From contig NC_035178.2 in NCBI RefSeq assembly GCF_001659605.2, positions 8,254,062-8,318,061 of the forward strand: 64,000 bases of DNA, in the 5' to 3' direction. Below are positions 22,091-35,032 of this stretch, piece after piece; the stretch's first letter is position 1, and every line of letters begins with the position of its first letter. This DNA is from Manihot esculenta (taxonomy: Eukaryota; Streptophyta; Magnoliopsida; Malpighiales; Euphorbiaceae). The position numbers and the translations under genes are program-made. Below the pieces are notes generated by a model, which saw only the letters and a list, made by a program, of their open reading frames with translations, did not search any database and was not told the origin of the DNA.

Positions 22091-23689
22091 TCGATTACAC
22101 CCCTACTCAAGATCTGTAAATTATGTATCTTTTTACATTTACATTTTTTTAAATAAAAAATTTTTAAGCAAAAGAGAATTGAATTATATATATACATAGC
22201 TTAATAAATAATAAATTTAATTGTGTCTCTGAATTTCAAAAAAAAAAAAAAAGGAAAAATTTATTAATACTTTTGATGTTCTATTATGATATAATGTAGC
22301 CTTGTTAAATTGGAAAGTTTTATCACATCGATAAATACTCTCATGATTATGTATTCATGTAGAAATAAACTTATATTGAAAATAAATTAATCTAATTTAT
22401 AAATCAAGGTTATTTTATATAATTTTATTTACAACATTGACATTACCAAGGGGTAAAGGTGAAATAGCATTTTAATTTCCTTAAAGCTCATATTTAATTA
22501 TTCAAAAAAAATTAATTGAGTTCACAAATATTTAAAATCTACATTACTGCTAATTGTAAATGGCAAAATGACAAAAGCTAATGTTATTTTTAATACAAAT
22601 AATCATGATAATTAAATTTTATTAAAAAAATAAAAAAATATTATGTAATTTTATTCATTTTCACTATAGAATTTATAATTTAATTTGTGTCGAAATAGTA
22701 TTTATGATATTATATCGTTAACAAATAACAATAATTTTTTAACACCATTAAAAAATGCTAACATATAATTAAAAAATTATTTTTTAATATTTTTTTAAAT
22801 TTTATTTATAGATTAAATATGTATATAAGTTTCATTTATGAACACAATAAATGAATTTAATGTTCAAATTTTTTTCAATAATGTAAATATATTTTCTTCA
22901 CTTAATGTATCCAGTCAATATTAAGTACTACATACATTTTCCTTGATGTCCATTTAAGAATAAGGCCAAATCCAATGTTTGTTAGTTGAAAAATTCTCAT
23001 ATTTATATACTAATTTAATGTTGATATATTATTTAAAATTAAAAAAAAATATATATTTTTTTACAATGGAAATATATGATGATAATTTAAATTTAAAATA
23101 TTATTACTTATAATTTAAAGAAGACAGCTGCCATCTTCAAAAAGCATATACCTAACAAAATGCATTATCTAAAGTTATGTCATTTGATTGATTTAGAATA
23201 AAATAATTAATTAAGAATACCCATTATTTAAGTAAAATCATTGATAGATTTATGGAGGAAAAAAAAAATAATTTGGATCACATCATAATTTTTTTTTTTT
23301 AAAAAAAAATCATTCTGATTCATATAACTGAAATATGGGAAGTTTTATAATACAAAAGCTATATTACGATTTTAATTATAATAAATTTTATATAAATTTC
23401 ACTATAATTTGATAGATCCATTTTAAATATATATATATATATATAATTTATAAAAAAATTATAATTTACTTTCATTATCGATAGTGACGAACGCATAATT
23501 TGAACTTAGAAGCTGCTAAAATATTCAGTAATGTAACATATAATTTTATTGGCAAATTTGGATAATTTTAAAGATTTTTTTTTTTATGTCCAGGAATGTT
23601 AAAGAAGAATAATATATCAGATAGTAAACTTGGACATTTTTTCAGTAAGAAATTAGAAAAATATGAACTCGAATTTGGTATACCAGAAT

Positions 23690-24115
23690 GAGTGATATAT
23701 TCCTTCAATCATTATAATGATCGTTGGACCAGACCATAGTCGAATATTTGTACGAGGCTTAAAATTTATTAGAGTTCATTATGCAAATCAATTTATTAAC
23801 GCACAATCAAACCACATTCAAGCAGATTAGACAGATCGAACAGATCGGGATCCAAACTCAACAAAAAAAGGATCAGTTTACTTAATTTGATGGGTTAGGA
23901 GAACGGACCCATCTACACCATGATTCTATCGATATGAGCGATAAAAGAAAATTAAATAGTCATTTTATGATGAAGAGAAGGAGAATACATCCCTACGTAC
24001 GTCTTTTATATTATAGCAACAGGTAGTACTGTAACGGAGTGAAGATTATCCATTACTAGAGAACAAAAAAAAATAAAGAAAGAAAAAATGCGTGAACCAT
24101 TCAAGTTAAGTTTAC
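23690..24115 (+). repeat. Unnamed dispersed repeat family R1, copy 1
   Basis: Shares an ordered series of blocks with copies near 24.9, 31.3 and 53.0 kb. Blocks include CACATTCAAGCAGATTAGAC, GGACCCATCTACACCATGA, GAGCGATAAAAGAAAATTAAATAG, GCAACAGGTAGTACTGTAAC and a purine-rich end AAAGAAAGAAAAAATGCGTGA. Not coding. The family may be solo LTRs, but clean TG..CA ends and target duplications were not found. Confidence 0.65.
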
Positions 24116-24892
24116 TCACACATATTAAAATTTTATTTTCTTCTTAATCTCAAATCATCTTATTGCATTAAGTCATAATAGGTAAACTTGGAAAATGTAT
24201 TGTTTCTGATATTTTAAAGTCTACTAGTGAATTTTTTTTTATTAATTTTAACCGTTAAATATTATAAAAATTTTTAAGTGCTCTTCGTATAAAAGAACTA
24301 TAATTAATATACTTTTTATAAATTTAATAAATCAACTAATAATTTTTTTAAATTATAAAAATTAAATAATAAAATATTTAACAATTAAAATTAACAATAA
24401 CTAATTAATAGATTTTTTAAAATATTAAAAATATTTTAATATATTTTTTAAATATACTATAAAAATTAAGTAATAATTTGTTCTTATTAAAGCTCAAAGA
24501 TTTAATCATGCATTCACCTAATCTAAAGTCTACAAATCTAAGCAACATTTTCAAAATCTACAAGGCTTAGTCCACATAGATTAAGAATTTAACTAAATAT
24601 TAGGCAAGTTTTGGATGCTAAAATTTAGCAATCCCACTTCTCCTAACATCTTTACTTTTTTATTTCAATCCAAGATTCACTTTAATGAAATTGGACAAAA
24701 AAAAAATCACAAGTCCTTATCCATTATTAGGAAAAAAAAATAAAAATTTGATCTTACATACTATAATCTTCCAAAATCCAATGGGATTAGTCCACGTAGA
24801 TGAAGAAATTAGCTACAAATTAGGCAAGTTTGGAGCCTACAATTTTGCAATCTCACTTAACCCCGGTTCAATTTTATTATAATGGGATGACT

Positions 24893-25285
24893 GTTGGATT
24901 TCTTACATGTACGGGTAAGGTCAAACTCTAAAAAATAACGCATGCTCAAGACCCATCAGGACTTTTTCAAGCATATCAATTCACGCTGCGTATCTCAACC
25001 CGGTGATATGAAGCAGGTCAGACAGGCCACTCGCACGGACTCATCCGAGGGAAGTCTAGCCTAATGATGTAATAAGAGGTAGGGGAACAAGTCCAGTCAT
25101 CTCGCAGCCTTATTGCTGGAAAAATTAAATGGTCGCCTGACATGAAAGGGTGTTGTGACGCATCCATCCGTATGTGCAGATTTGAGTGACAAAGACATGT
25201 AACACTGTAACAGAGAAACGGTTAGACATAACATCTTTTTCTCCAACTAAGTTTACACACCCACAGTAAATCCTCGTAATATCAG
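24893..25285 (+). repeat. Unnamed dispersed repeat family R1, copy 2
   Basis: Most diverged and most GC-rich copy. Matching blocks include GGGGAACAAGTCCAGTCATC, TCGCAGCCTTATTG, AAAAATTAAATGGTCGCCTG and GACATGTAACACTGTAACAG, in the same order as the other copies. Same orientation as copy 1, about 1.2 kb downstream. Confidence 0.5.
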
Positions 25286-27644
25286 AAGAAAAAATAATTA
25301 TTTAGCCATTCAATAAAATTTATTAATTTTTTTAAATAAATTTTTTATTAATTTAAAAAATTAATTAAAACATATTTAAAGTATTAAAAAATCTACTAGT
25401 CAGTTTTTTATTAACTTTAGATATTAAGTATTATACTATTATTCTCTGAATAATATTTATTAATTGTCCCTTAATTTTATAAAATTAAATTAATTTTAAA
25501 TTCATTTAAAAAAATTAAACTTTTCTTTATTCGATATCATAATTTATTTAATCTCTATTTTTTAATAAAAAAAAATATTGCTTGTCAAAATAAATAAAGA
25601 GAGGGCAAACTTCATAAATATTCAGTAGACAGGTAGGCTGGGAGGAAGAATAACGAATAGTCATGGATTAGGTAACCTGGATTAATCATGAGTGTTTAGT
25701 TATATATGAGCTTGGAAATTTCTTTGTACAGGAAGATTGACTCATTAAAATCCTTCAAAATTTCCTAAACATTTTCCTAAAACGCTATTTTTCCATAAAT
25801 AATTAGTGGCAGAATCAACATATTAACTCTTTAATGTAATAAAAAAAAACACTGACACAAAATTTTGAAAATTTTTATAATATATTTAAAAATAAAATAA
25901 CTTTAAAATTTCAATTAGCAAATAGTACGAATTTTTTAAAATATTTTTAAATTAATTTAAATTTAAATACTAATAAGAGTGAATTATATAAATAAAAAAT
26001 ATTGAATTTCCAACTATATTGCAAGTAGCCAATCATTTTCAATGCAAAACCTTGACAAACATATTATCTGGCTATTTTTAATATATATTTATTTCACTTA
26101 GTCTGATACATTATTATTATTATAATTATTTATAGATAGGTAGCAATTTCCAAGCTAAAATAGTATTAATTATAGCTTGATTATATATAAAAATTATAAT
26201 ATTATTTTATTTAAAAAAATATTTTATTTCAAAATATATCAAAAAATATTTTCGTACATTTTTATAAATAATACTTGATAAGATTTTCATATTTTTTTTT
26301 ATATCTCTTATTATTAAAATTTTTTTCAATAACTTTTAAATTTAACTTAATCATTTGAGAGTTTTTACTAAATATTCTCGATAGACTTTTGATGTCAATT
26401 TTTTTTATTTTATAAATCTTTATTTTTAAATAATGAATTATAAGATTCGTACGATGAAATATTTATTAAATATTCTCGATAGACTTTTTTATGTCATTTT
26501 TTTCTATCGTGTATTATAAGATTTGTATAAAGGAATAAGAGAAAATAAGAGTTTAAATATTTTATGAATTGATACGAAATATAATAACTAAAATAATAAT
26601 AAAAAATATTAAACTGTGAATTTTTAAAGGATGTGGGAAATTAAATGATTTATTTTATTAATTTAATAAGTAATAAAAGTATAAATTTATCACAAGATAA
26701 TTTTGTTTAAATATTAATTTCTCTCTATTTTAATTGTATAATTTTATTATTAATGATTTTTATCCATTTTGACTATCACGTAACAAAATTTTCAAACATA
26801 AATAAGATAAGAGATAATGTTGCTAGTGGTGGCTGCACCTAAATTCTCCACATTTGTTTTATAGTAGAAATTGATTGATTGATCTTTCATTTCATGAGCC
26901 AACTACCCCGCCAAATCTTTTTTGATTTCTTGAATTTTCCACAATTTGCTTCTCTCTTTTCTTTCCACGATTGCCAATTGTCTTAACTAGTTTTTCTTTT
27001 AATAATTGATTATGACTAAGGTTTCATTTATTTTTAAAAATATTTTAAAAAATTAATCAATTAAAAATATTTTTATAATTAAATAAAAAACTAAGCCAGT
27101 ATAAAGAAAATAATTTTTTTTAAAATAAATCATTTTCTAGATTTTAAATATTATATATATAAATTAAAATTAAATAATAAAAATTAAATTATTTATTAAA
27201 AAAATATTTATTATGCAAAATATTTTAAAAAAATGAAAATTAAGTTTAAATATAAAGACTTTAATTTAGGAGATGACTTAGTATCAATAAACTAAATTCA
27301 TTAGTTAATTTTTTTTATGAATCATTCAATATTTTTTTGAATCATTCAATACTTAAAAGTCACATTTCTGACTAATTTAAATTCATGTTAAATAAATATA
27401 TTAAAAATATATTTATAAATTTTAAAAATTTTAAAAAATCAAAAATACTAATTAAAAGAGAAAAATTTTTGTTATTTCACTTTACTGTTTAATTATTAAT
27501 AAAAAATATGAGATAAAATCGACATAAAATTTTCTATTTCAATATCATTTTGGCAGGATAATTAGTTTTTTTTTCAGGAAAATTAATATTTAATTTTGAT
27601 TTCCTTTTTCATATATAATTTTCAATAAAAATTTTTTTTTAAAG

Positions 27645-27970
27645 CAAAACTACTTATTATATTAATAAAATTCTATAAAGATATCATTCCAGATAGAAAA
27701 GCAATTATATCTGATAAATTTTTTAGTAAAAATATGAGCAGTTAGAGTAGTATTACGATGAACCCATCTAACAAAAATATAGTTTTAGCAGAAATATAGT
27801 TTTAGAGTCTAATAAAGATGTGTTGAAATTCCTACATAAAATAATTTGATAAAAATACTCATCTTTTTTTCTCATTTCTCAGTATCAATCATTAAAGTCT
27901 CCCGAATAAAGTTATAGAAAAAAACTTCTACGATATAAATTTCGAATAAAATTTTAAAACTGATGTTGTT
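27645..27970 (+). repeat. Dispersed repeat family R2, copy 1
   Basis: Aligns with 61655-61920: shared blocks AATAAAATTCTAT, AGATATCATTCCAGA, TCTGATAAATT, ATAATTTGATAAAAATACTC, TCATTAAAGTCTCCCG and a following block on TTCTACGA. Same strand and order in both places. Not coding, origin unknown. Confidence 0.6.
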
Positions 27971-29486
27971 ATTGTAATTCTAAAAAAAATATATTATATT
28001 AAATTTACTTATTTAATATTTCAATTTTATTAAACACAAATTATTTATTTGAAACATGAAAAATTTTTAATTTTATTATAAAATCCTGATTTAAACATTG
28101 AAATTAATTAAATTTATAAAAAGCATAAATATTAATAATATACACTCACAAACTTAATTTAATATAAATACATAAATAAAAAAATCTTATATTTCACTAT
28201 CTAATTTTCGATATCTATCTCTATTTAAAAAATAATATTGATAATATTTTTGAAAAAATTAATATATTAATTTAATATAAATTAATTTTATTAAACGACA
28301 GACGTCAATTTTCTTTAAAAGGAAATGTCGGTAACGTTACCTAATATATATATATATTTTTTTTATGAAAGATAATAAAAGAAAGAAGTTACCTATGAAG
28401 TACGTAGAGTACCATAGCTAAAGGAAAGGTTGAAGTGAAAGAAGTACAGATGGATTTATTAATAAAAATTAATTAATTAAATTAAAAAATTGAATTAGTA
28501 GTTTCTAGATCTAAGGACCAATAAGAACAATCAAACGTAGATGAAATCTTTATTAATTTGTTAATGTGTCGGAAGAGAGATTCTCTGCTCTTCGCCACCA
28601 ACTCCTCTCTTTTTGTACTATTGATTACGTCTTTTCTCATCGATTAGTTAGATTTGGGTCTTTTTTTATCCCGTCGGTGACTTAAATAATCTCTCAATTA
28701 TAAATTTTTTCATTGTTTAATTTTTTTCAAATTTTATATTATAGATGCAGCAAATGGGATCCGACTGAAATAAATAATTTATTACACTGTTATTACTATT
28801 TATTAATTATCAACGTGGGTGAAATTAATTAATTAATTTAAATAATAATAATAATAATTTCTGGTTTATTTTAGAGTATTTTAATTATAATTAGCCCACA
28901 GATATATATATTGTCAAAGAGTTAAAGTAATCCAGGGAAAATATATGAATTAAGAAAGTAATTAACTTTGTAATGAGATAAAAGGCAGACGAAAAAATCA
29001 GTCATTGATCATAGCCCGACAGCCGACTGGTCCCAGAGTTGATGAATTCATGCAAAGTTAGGCAAATCCAATACACTCATTTCAAAGTTATACATTAATA
29101 AATTGTTTAAATAATTAAATCAGGAAGACTTTATGTTTGAATTTTTGCATTTTTTATTGATGATAATTACAAACTTTTTATTACTCTTTAATTATTTTAT
29201 TTTCTGTTATAAAGAAATTATAGAATACAATCATTGTTTATAATAATTTTGTTATGATTATTAATTATGATGGAAAAAATTAATTAATTTAACCCATTAA
29301 ATAATTTTATCCTCAGAAGTCTTCCAGATGGTGATAATATATTGGGCAACTTGTTCAAACATACCCCAGTTCTGTTATTTCTTGATTTTTTATTTATTTT
29401 TTTTCTTGGTTAAATTAAATTTTATTTTCATTTAGTCAATTTTACCTAGATTTGGTTTTAGGGTTAAGTGGGTAAAAAACATTATC

Positions 29487-29494
29487 TATATAAA
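29487..29494 (+). promoter_or_regulatory. TATA box of the extensin gene
   Basis: TATATAAA 51 bases upstream of the extensin ATG at 29545. This predicts transcription starting near 29520 and a leader of only about 25 bases. A strong TATA and short leader are usual for abundant cell-wall protein genes. Confidence 0.75.
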
Positions 29495-29544
29495 GGAAGT
29501 GGGCATTGCTTGAGAAGCAGCAAAATCAAAACCCATTTTCTAAG

Positions 29545-30366
29545 ATGAGGTCTCCAATGGCCTCTCTCATTGCCACCCTTCTAGTGGTGTCAGTCTCTCT
29601 ATGTTTGCCATCGGAAACCTCCGCAGATCAGTACTCTTACCTCTCTCCTCCACCTCCCAAGAAATCCCCACCACCACCGGTTTATTCCCCACCTTACCAT
29701 TACAAATCTCCACCTCCTCCAGTGCACTCTCCACCTCCACCACCACCCAAGGAACATTATAAATATAAGTCTCCACCACCACCACCTAAAGAGCATTACA
29801 AATACAAGTCTCCACCACCACCACCCAAGGAACATTATAAGTACAAGTCTCCTCCACCTCCACCACCAAAGGAACATTACAAGTACAAGTCTCCACCACC
29901 ACCACCCAAGGAACATTACAAGTACAAATCTCCTCCACCTCCACCACCAAAGGAACATTACAAGTACAAGTCTCCTCCACCACCACCCAAGGAACATTAC
30001 AAGTATAAGTCTCCACCACCACCACCCAAGGAACATTATAAATACAAGTCTCCCCCACCTCCACCACCAAAGGAACATTACAAGTACAAATCTCCGCCAC
30101 CACCGCCCAAAGAAAAGGAACATTACAAGTACAAGTCTCCTCCACCACCGCCCAAGGAAAAGGAACATTACAAGTACAAGTCTCCTCCACCACCACCTAA
30201 GGAACATTACAAGTCTCCACCACCACCTGAGGAACATTACAAGTCTCCACCACCACCAAAGGAACATTACAAATATAAGTCTCCTCCACCACCACCACCA
30301 CCCGTCCACAAGCCACCACCAAACCACTACATCTATGCATCTCCCCCTCCTCCTTACCACCACTAG
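29545..30366 (+). CDS. Extensin (hydroxyproline-rich cell-wall glycoprotein), 273 aa
   Basis: Structural cell-wall protein, secreted, heavily O-glycosylated on Ser-Hyp blocks and insolubilised by tyrosine cross-linking. Residues 1 to about 27 form a signal peptide (start [13 protein letters not shown], cut after ETSA). The mature chain is almost wholly a tandem array of [13 protein letters not shown] modules: twelve YKY motifs, the sites of intramolecular isodityrosine, spaced by SP4 to SP7 runs. Two modules carry an extra KE, two near the end are shortened to HYKSPPPP, and the chain ends in [12 protein letters not shown]. Histidines and lysines make it basic. No intron interrupts the coding part, but a 3'-UTR intron is predicted. 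I took the ATG at 29545; an in-frame ATG at 29557 would also leave a signal peptide. The repeat is 39-48 bases per unit at DNA level, so length will vary between alleles. Confidence 0.95.
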   Translation: MRSPMASLIATLLVVSVSLCLPSETSADQYSYLSPPPPKKSPPPPVYSPPYHYKSPPPPVHSPPPPPPKEHYKYKSPPPPPKEHYKYKSPPPPPKEHYKYKSPPPPPPKEHYKYKSPPPPPKEHYKYKSPPPPPPKEHYKYKSPPPPPKEHYKYKSPPPPPKEHYKYKSPPPPPPKEHYKYKSPPPPPKEKEHYKYKSPPPPPKEKEHYKYKSPPPPPKEHYKSPPPPEEHYKSPPPPKEHYKYKSPPPPPPPVHKPPPNHYIYASPPPPYHH

Positions 30367-30383
30367 AGCGCAGTTCTTTTAAG

Positions 30384-30498
30384 GTAATGATTACACTATT
30401 GCGTACTACACATGCATGCATTTGTTTTAATATGCGTCATTACTCTGTGTTGGATTTAGAAATAGAAGAAATGACATAAATCCAATGGATTCTTGCAG
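30384..30498 (+). other. Predicted 3'-UTR intron of the extensin gene
   Basis: Fifteen or so bases past the stop, AAG|GTAATGATT and TTCTTGCAG|GCAAGG form strong donor and acceptor sites 115 bases apart. Introns just downstream of the stop are a recurring feature of extensin genes. Inferred from splice signals only; likely poly(A) signals follow at about 30592 and 30708. Confidence 0.6.
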
Positions 30499-30781
30499 GC
30501 AAGGAAGTGATAATAAAGACAGAGATCGGTCAGAAGGGAAGCGAGTTTCAGTGTTTGCTGCAGGACATGATCTCTCTTTTTTAGAAGAAGGAATAAAGGC
30601 GTGCATGTTTTAAGACAAATTAAAGTGTTTAATCAGTTCATGTATTTGGATATTTTATAGCCATTGGTCCTTAATTTTATAATCTTTATGTACTTTTCGA
30701 TCTTATCAAATAAAGGGTTTGTTATATTTGCCAAAATAAAATACAATTCTCACTTAATTTATAATTTTTATAATACATAGA

Positions 30782-30785
<4 letters not shown>

Positions 30786-30824
<39 letters not shown>
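30786..30824. repeat. (AAT)13 microsatellite
   Basis: Thirty-nine uninterrupted bases of AAT, just past the extensin 3' end. Likely polymorphic in length. Confidence 0.95.
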
Positions 30825-31249
30825 TTAGAGCTTTAACAATATTAATTTAATTAATTGATAAAAAATGAAAGGTTCAATATATGTTTTTATTTCAAATACA
30901 GTGACTAGCCAATAGCTGCTTTAGAGTTTGTTAATAATTGGATGAACTCGATATCAACATAATTTTATCTCAATTTAATAAATTAAGGATATTTTTAATT
31001 ATGTAGAATTTTCTTTTTTCAAAATTCAGAGTACATGTGTCAATATATAACTAGTTTATTATTTTATGTAAACTATTTTTGTAATTTCTCCTTTACGTAT
31101 AAAGAAATTTCACTCGTAGGATTGCAATGTGTGAATGTAAATTGATTTTTTGTGATGAAAGTCGCCTGTTAATTTTGAAAATTAATAGTAGCAAGAAAAT
31201 TGAGGTTTTTAATTGATATTTGTGACCAATACCAAATCTTATGTGAATA

Positions 31250-31665
31250 ATACTTTTGGTCACCGTTTGGCTCTGCCACTCAAATCGTAGTAGGGTTTTT
31301 GTACGAAAATCAAGCTTAAAATCCATTAGAGCTCACCATGTAAACTGGTCTATTAGCGCATAATCCATACCACATTCAAGCAGGCCGGAGAGATTGAAGA
31401 CTGAGCTCATCAAAGAGGGATCCAACTCACTTAACGTGATAGGTTAATGGGAAAGGACCCAATTATACTATGACCCTAGCAACACGAGCGCCGAAAAGGA
31501 ATTAAATAACTGTTTGACGATAAAAAAAATGGTATGTCCATATGTACGGTTCTATAAGACAGCGATAAGTGACATAATAATAAAATAACAGTTATACTTT
31601 ATTAGAGAATAAAGAAAAAAAAGAAAGAAAAATGCGTGAATCATACTCACACATACTAAAATCCT
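31250..31665 (+). repeat. Unnamed dispersed repeat family R1, copy 3
   Basis: Closest to copy 1: CACATTCAAGCAGGCCGGAG, GGACCCAATTATACTATGACC, GAGCGCCGAAAAGGAATTAAATA and the closing AAAGAAAGAAAAATGCGTGAA all align in order and on the same strand. Confidence 0.65.
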
Positions 31666-33032
31666 ATTTTATTTTTTAAATATCATATCATCGATGCACA
31701 CAATATTGTTTATCTTCTAACATAAGACTGTACTTGCATTCATAAAAACAGCCTACCTTAACTCTATAAGTCTTGATTACGTGGGAATTTGATTATTTTT
31801 TAAAAATTATTTGTTGTTTTAAAAAGATTAAAGTTATTAAGAATTATAATTTATTTTTAATTAAAAAATTATTTTAATAAATATAATTGAGAAAGGCAAA
31901 CGCTCAAAATGACTTTTGTATGGGAAAAAAAAGTAGGAATTTATCCTTATTAATGGCTTTTATTTTCCATTTTCATTTTTTAAAGAAATAAATTTTTTGT
32001 TTGAAAAATATAATATAAAAAAAATATTTAATTTTGGAATTATATTGCATGGAATTATAGAATATGGAGTAGGTTGCTCCACATTTTTCTTTCGAATCTT
32101 TCACATCAAGGTCAATGTAGGTAACATATCTATTACTCAGTATACAATATATGGCACGTGTTCTCACGTGCAATTCATCTGTACTTTATTATTTTAATAT
32201 ATATTTATTTATACACATGTATTAAAAAAAGTCTAAAAATGAAATTGAATTCTAATTAATACAATAATAAAAAATTCTTAATTTTCAAATTCATTTAATT
32301 AATTATATATATATTTTATCATATTTAACTCCATTAAAGACTAACTCTTTCAACACTAAGAGCATATTAGGCTTCACCCTTACCCCTTTCTCTTATTCAA
32401 TTTAATACATTTTTGTGCCACGAAATTTTATATTAGACATAATTAAAATATCTTCAATGATTTTCTCTTATTTTATCTCCATGCGTGTATTTTTTAATAT
32501 TTATAAAAATTATAAATATTATTATAAATATTTAATATTTATAAATTATTTAAAATTTATAATCATTCTTGATAACAATTAACTTATAAATATTTTTATT
32601 ATTAAAAAATATTAAATAAAGTAACTTAATGAAATTTTAAAAATAAATAAAAAGTAATATAATAATTTATTTAATCAATATTTATAAATATAAAAAAATA
32701 AAAAATTGATTTTTTTAACTTTTTAAAAAATTTATAAATTAAATTTATAAGCGCAAAAAATATTATAAGCGAACTGAGCTTGTTCTAATAATTTTTTTAA
32801 AAAAAATTATGAAATAAAGTATTTGAAAATCAGAGGGTGATTTTTGTCTTGTTATGTAGATTAGGATCCCTATGAACTGGCTGCCATAATCTCTTGAATG
32901 TATGGGCGTCATTTTCATCAATTAATTTTGCATTGGTAGACATGAGTCATTTTGGTTGAAAATTCATGCCAATGCAAATAATTCTTTATCATTATTAATA
33001 ATATTATATTAATTGTTCAGATCTGAACCATA

Positions 33033-33220
33033 TAGAAGCAATCAAAACAACTGGAAATTGACATAATTTTTGGAACAATTTGTAGAAAATTATTAAATAT
33101 GAAGATGAATTCTCAAACTGAAAGAATAGAAGCAATCAAAACAACTGGAAATTGACATAATTTTTGGAACAATTTGTAGAAAATTATTAAATATGAAGAT
33201 GAATTCTCAAACTGAAAGAA
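33033..33220. repeat. Perfect 94-bp tandem duplication
   Basis: The 94 bases starting TAGAAGCAATCAAAACAACT occur twice head to tail (33033-33126 and 33127-33220) without a single difference that I can see. Perfect identity points to a recent duplication or to an assembly artefact. Confidence 0.95.
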
Positions 33221-33256
33221 AACAAAGATTTTGGCCTTCTAGTCTATAGACAGCTT

Positions 33257-33280
33257 TATATATATATATATATATATATA
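33257..33280. repeat. (TA)12 microsatellite
   Basis: Twelve TA units shortly after the 94-bp duplication. A second short microsatellite, (AAT)8, lies at 33807-33830. Confidence 0.9.
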
Positions 33281-35032
33281 AGTGCTCATATTTATTTTAA
33301 ACATGAGAATTTAACTTTAATCTCATTTAAAAAGTATTAAACTGTTGAAATTAAAAAAATAATAATAAACTATTTATCCCAACACTCCTCGGTGAATATG
33401 ATATTTCTATTTATATAAATCACCAACCATAAGAATCAGTCTAAGTTACTTTCAGACTATAACTTCCAATAAGACAATGTTAATCTAGAGAAATTTCTAG
33501 CCATACCCAATTCATGACAAACCCAATATGAGTCCCATTTGTTTTTATGTGCATTTCTTTATAATTATTTTGTGTTAAATCTATACAGGTCTAAACTAAT
33601 GGAAGAAAATCACAAGTTTGAATTTCAATAAAAATATAACCAAATTAACTTAATTATCAACTAATTGTTAACTTTAATTTAATAGAGCGGAGTATTTTAA
33701 CATCTCAAATTCAAAAGTCATAATAAAAAAAACTCTTAACTTGATCCTTTAAAGTTTCGTCGACAGGAGAGTAAGCCTCTTAATAAAAATCGTACTTGAA
33801 CATAACAATAATAATAATAATAATAATAATGAAAAAACTATAAACTAGTTGAGGTTAGGTCCTTAGCACTAGCTGACAAATCTATCAATGTAGCTTCAGA
33901 TATATCGTAGATGAAATATCACTTAAATACAAATTAATTAATAATGCCCGAGTCAACAAAAATGGCAGTCATTTTAAGATCGTTTTTTTTTTATGAAAGA
34001 AGCATTTTAAAGCTACTTGCATTCCATAATATATAATTTCATGTAGATTATCATTTTATTATTGGTAGATTACATATTTAACGCACAATATAGTCAAAAT
34101 GAATAGATCTTAATTGCAAATGTATCTTGAAATTAAGATTTTTCTATCTTTACTCTTTTTGTTAAAATTACCCAACAGAATTAGGGTATTAGTAGCATCC
34201 CGTTCTTAATAAACAAAAACAAGCTTAAGGAGTTAGCTTTGAAATGGAGTACTTTTCTGCAAACAATTACTTACCCATTTGAAAGAACATTAATTTATTT
34301 TAACTTAAAAAATAACGAGGGTTAATTTAGAAATGTTGAAGAATTTTCTAATAGACTAATATTAATTATAAGCAGAACTCAATTTTGAGAGTAGATATAT
34401 AAATATAGGAATCCTTAGATGCAGCAATCGACCACGCAATTACATGGCTAAGGGAAAAGATCAAGAGAAGAATCTTTTAGATTAGTTGTGAATCCTTGAG
34501 TTGTGCGCTATTTTCGCTCTTAAAAATTCAACACAAACTAATTTCTTTTAGTCCTATTAATTGCGGCATCCATGCAGAGCAAGTAAACAGGGTTACCACA
34601 AAAATAATAATTCTGCACTGATGTCATCAATCATATCAAATTTAAAAGGAAACGGACAGTCTCGTACCAAATTGAAAAAACTAAAATAATAGAAATTATC
34701 ATCTTTTGTCCGTGTTTATACAAAGTGAAAAGGGGGAAAAGAAAAAAAAAATCAGGAGTTGAAGTTCAACAAATTTAGAAACTATGGATAAAGTTAACCC
34801 TAATTGTCTCGCTAGTAAAAAGCTCTACAACCGTGCTTGGTACGAGGGAACTCTATATAGGAAAAAAAAATCAAGGCACTCTTTGTTTCTTTAGTGTTGT
34901 AATGGACAGCATTTGTAAAATCTTTTTTTCCCTTGGGTATAAAAACTTTGTTAACTATATAGAAGGAAACATCACAAAAAGAAGACGGCAAAATGTAACT
35001 GTTAGAGTATCGCATATTTTCATACACCAAAT

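Larger units (their letters stand above)
20728..22113. mobile_element. Non-autonomous hAT-like DNA transposon, 1370 bp, with 8-bp TSD
   Basis: An 8-bp direct repeat CTCAAGAT (20728-20735 and 22106-22113) flanks an element whose ends begin TAGGG (left: TAGGGCCGTAAATGAGCC; right, reverse strand: TAGGGGTGTAATCGAGTC). The two ends are imperfect inverted repeats. An 8-bp duplication and TAGGG/CAGGG-type ends are characteristic of the hAT superfamily. A 9-bp reading (ACTCAAGAT) is also possible because of a shared A. About 300 bases at each end are dense arrays of GAGCTCG, GGCTCGTT and GGCTCGCGAGC motifs; the middle (about 21030-21760) is AT-rich and has no transposase frame. Orientation cannot be set without the transposase. 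Confidence 0.85.
22114..29480. other. Intergenic AT-rich desert upstream of the extensin gene
   Basis: More than 7 kb without any convincing gene. It contains two copies of the unnamed ~0.4-kb repeat family (about 23690-24115 and 24893-25285), one copy of another dispersed repeat (about 27645-27970), (TA)n stretches near 23430 and 28340, and otherwise simple A/T sequence. The final few hundred bases before 29487 are presumably the extensin promoter; no element beyond the TATA box could be named safely. Confidence 0.6.
30719..35032. other. Intergenic between the extensin and the STY-type kinase (convergent)
   Basis: AT-rich DNA with no convincing gene. It holds a 13-unit AAT microsatellite, one copy of the R1 repeat (about 31250-31665), a perfect 94-bp tandem duplication (33033-33220), a (TA)12 run and an AAT run near 33807. 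The stretch from about 34800 up to 35032 is probably 3' UTR of the kinase gene. Confidence 0.6.

Noticed and set aside
24893..25285. R1 copy 2 as a complete solo LTR starting TGTTGG and ending CCCACA
   Set aside because: No 5-bp direct repeat flanks those limits, so the LTR reading is not supported.
29599..30363. 254-codon open frame on the minus strand of the extensin gene, rich in Trp and Arg
   Set aside because: It is the reverse of CCA/CCT proline codons (TGG/AGG). It has no promoter, signal or family match and is a by-product of the repeat.
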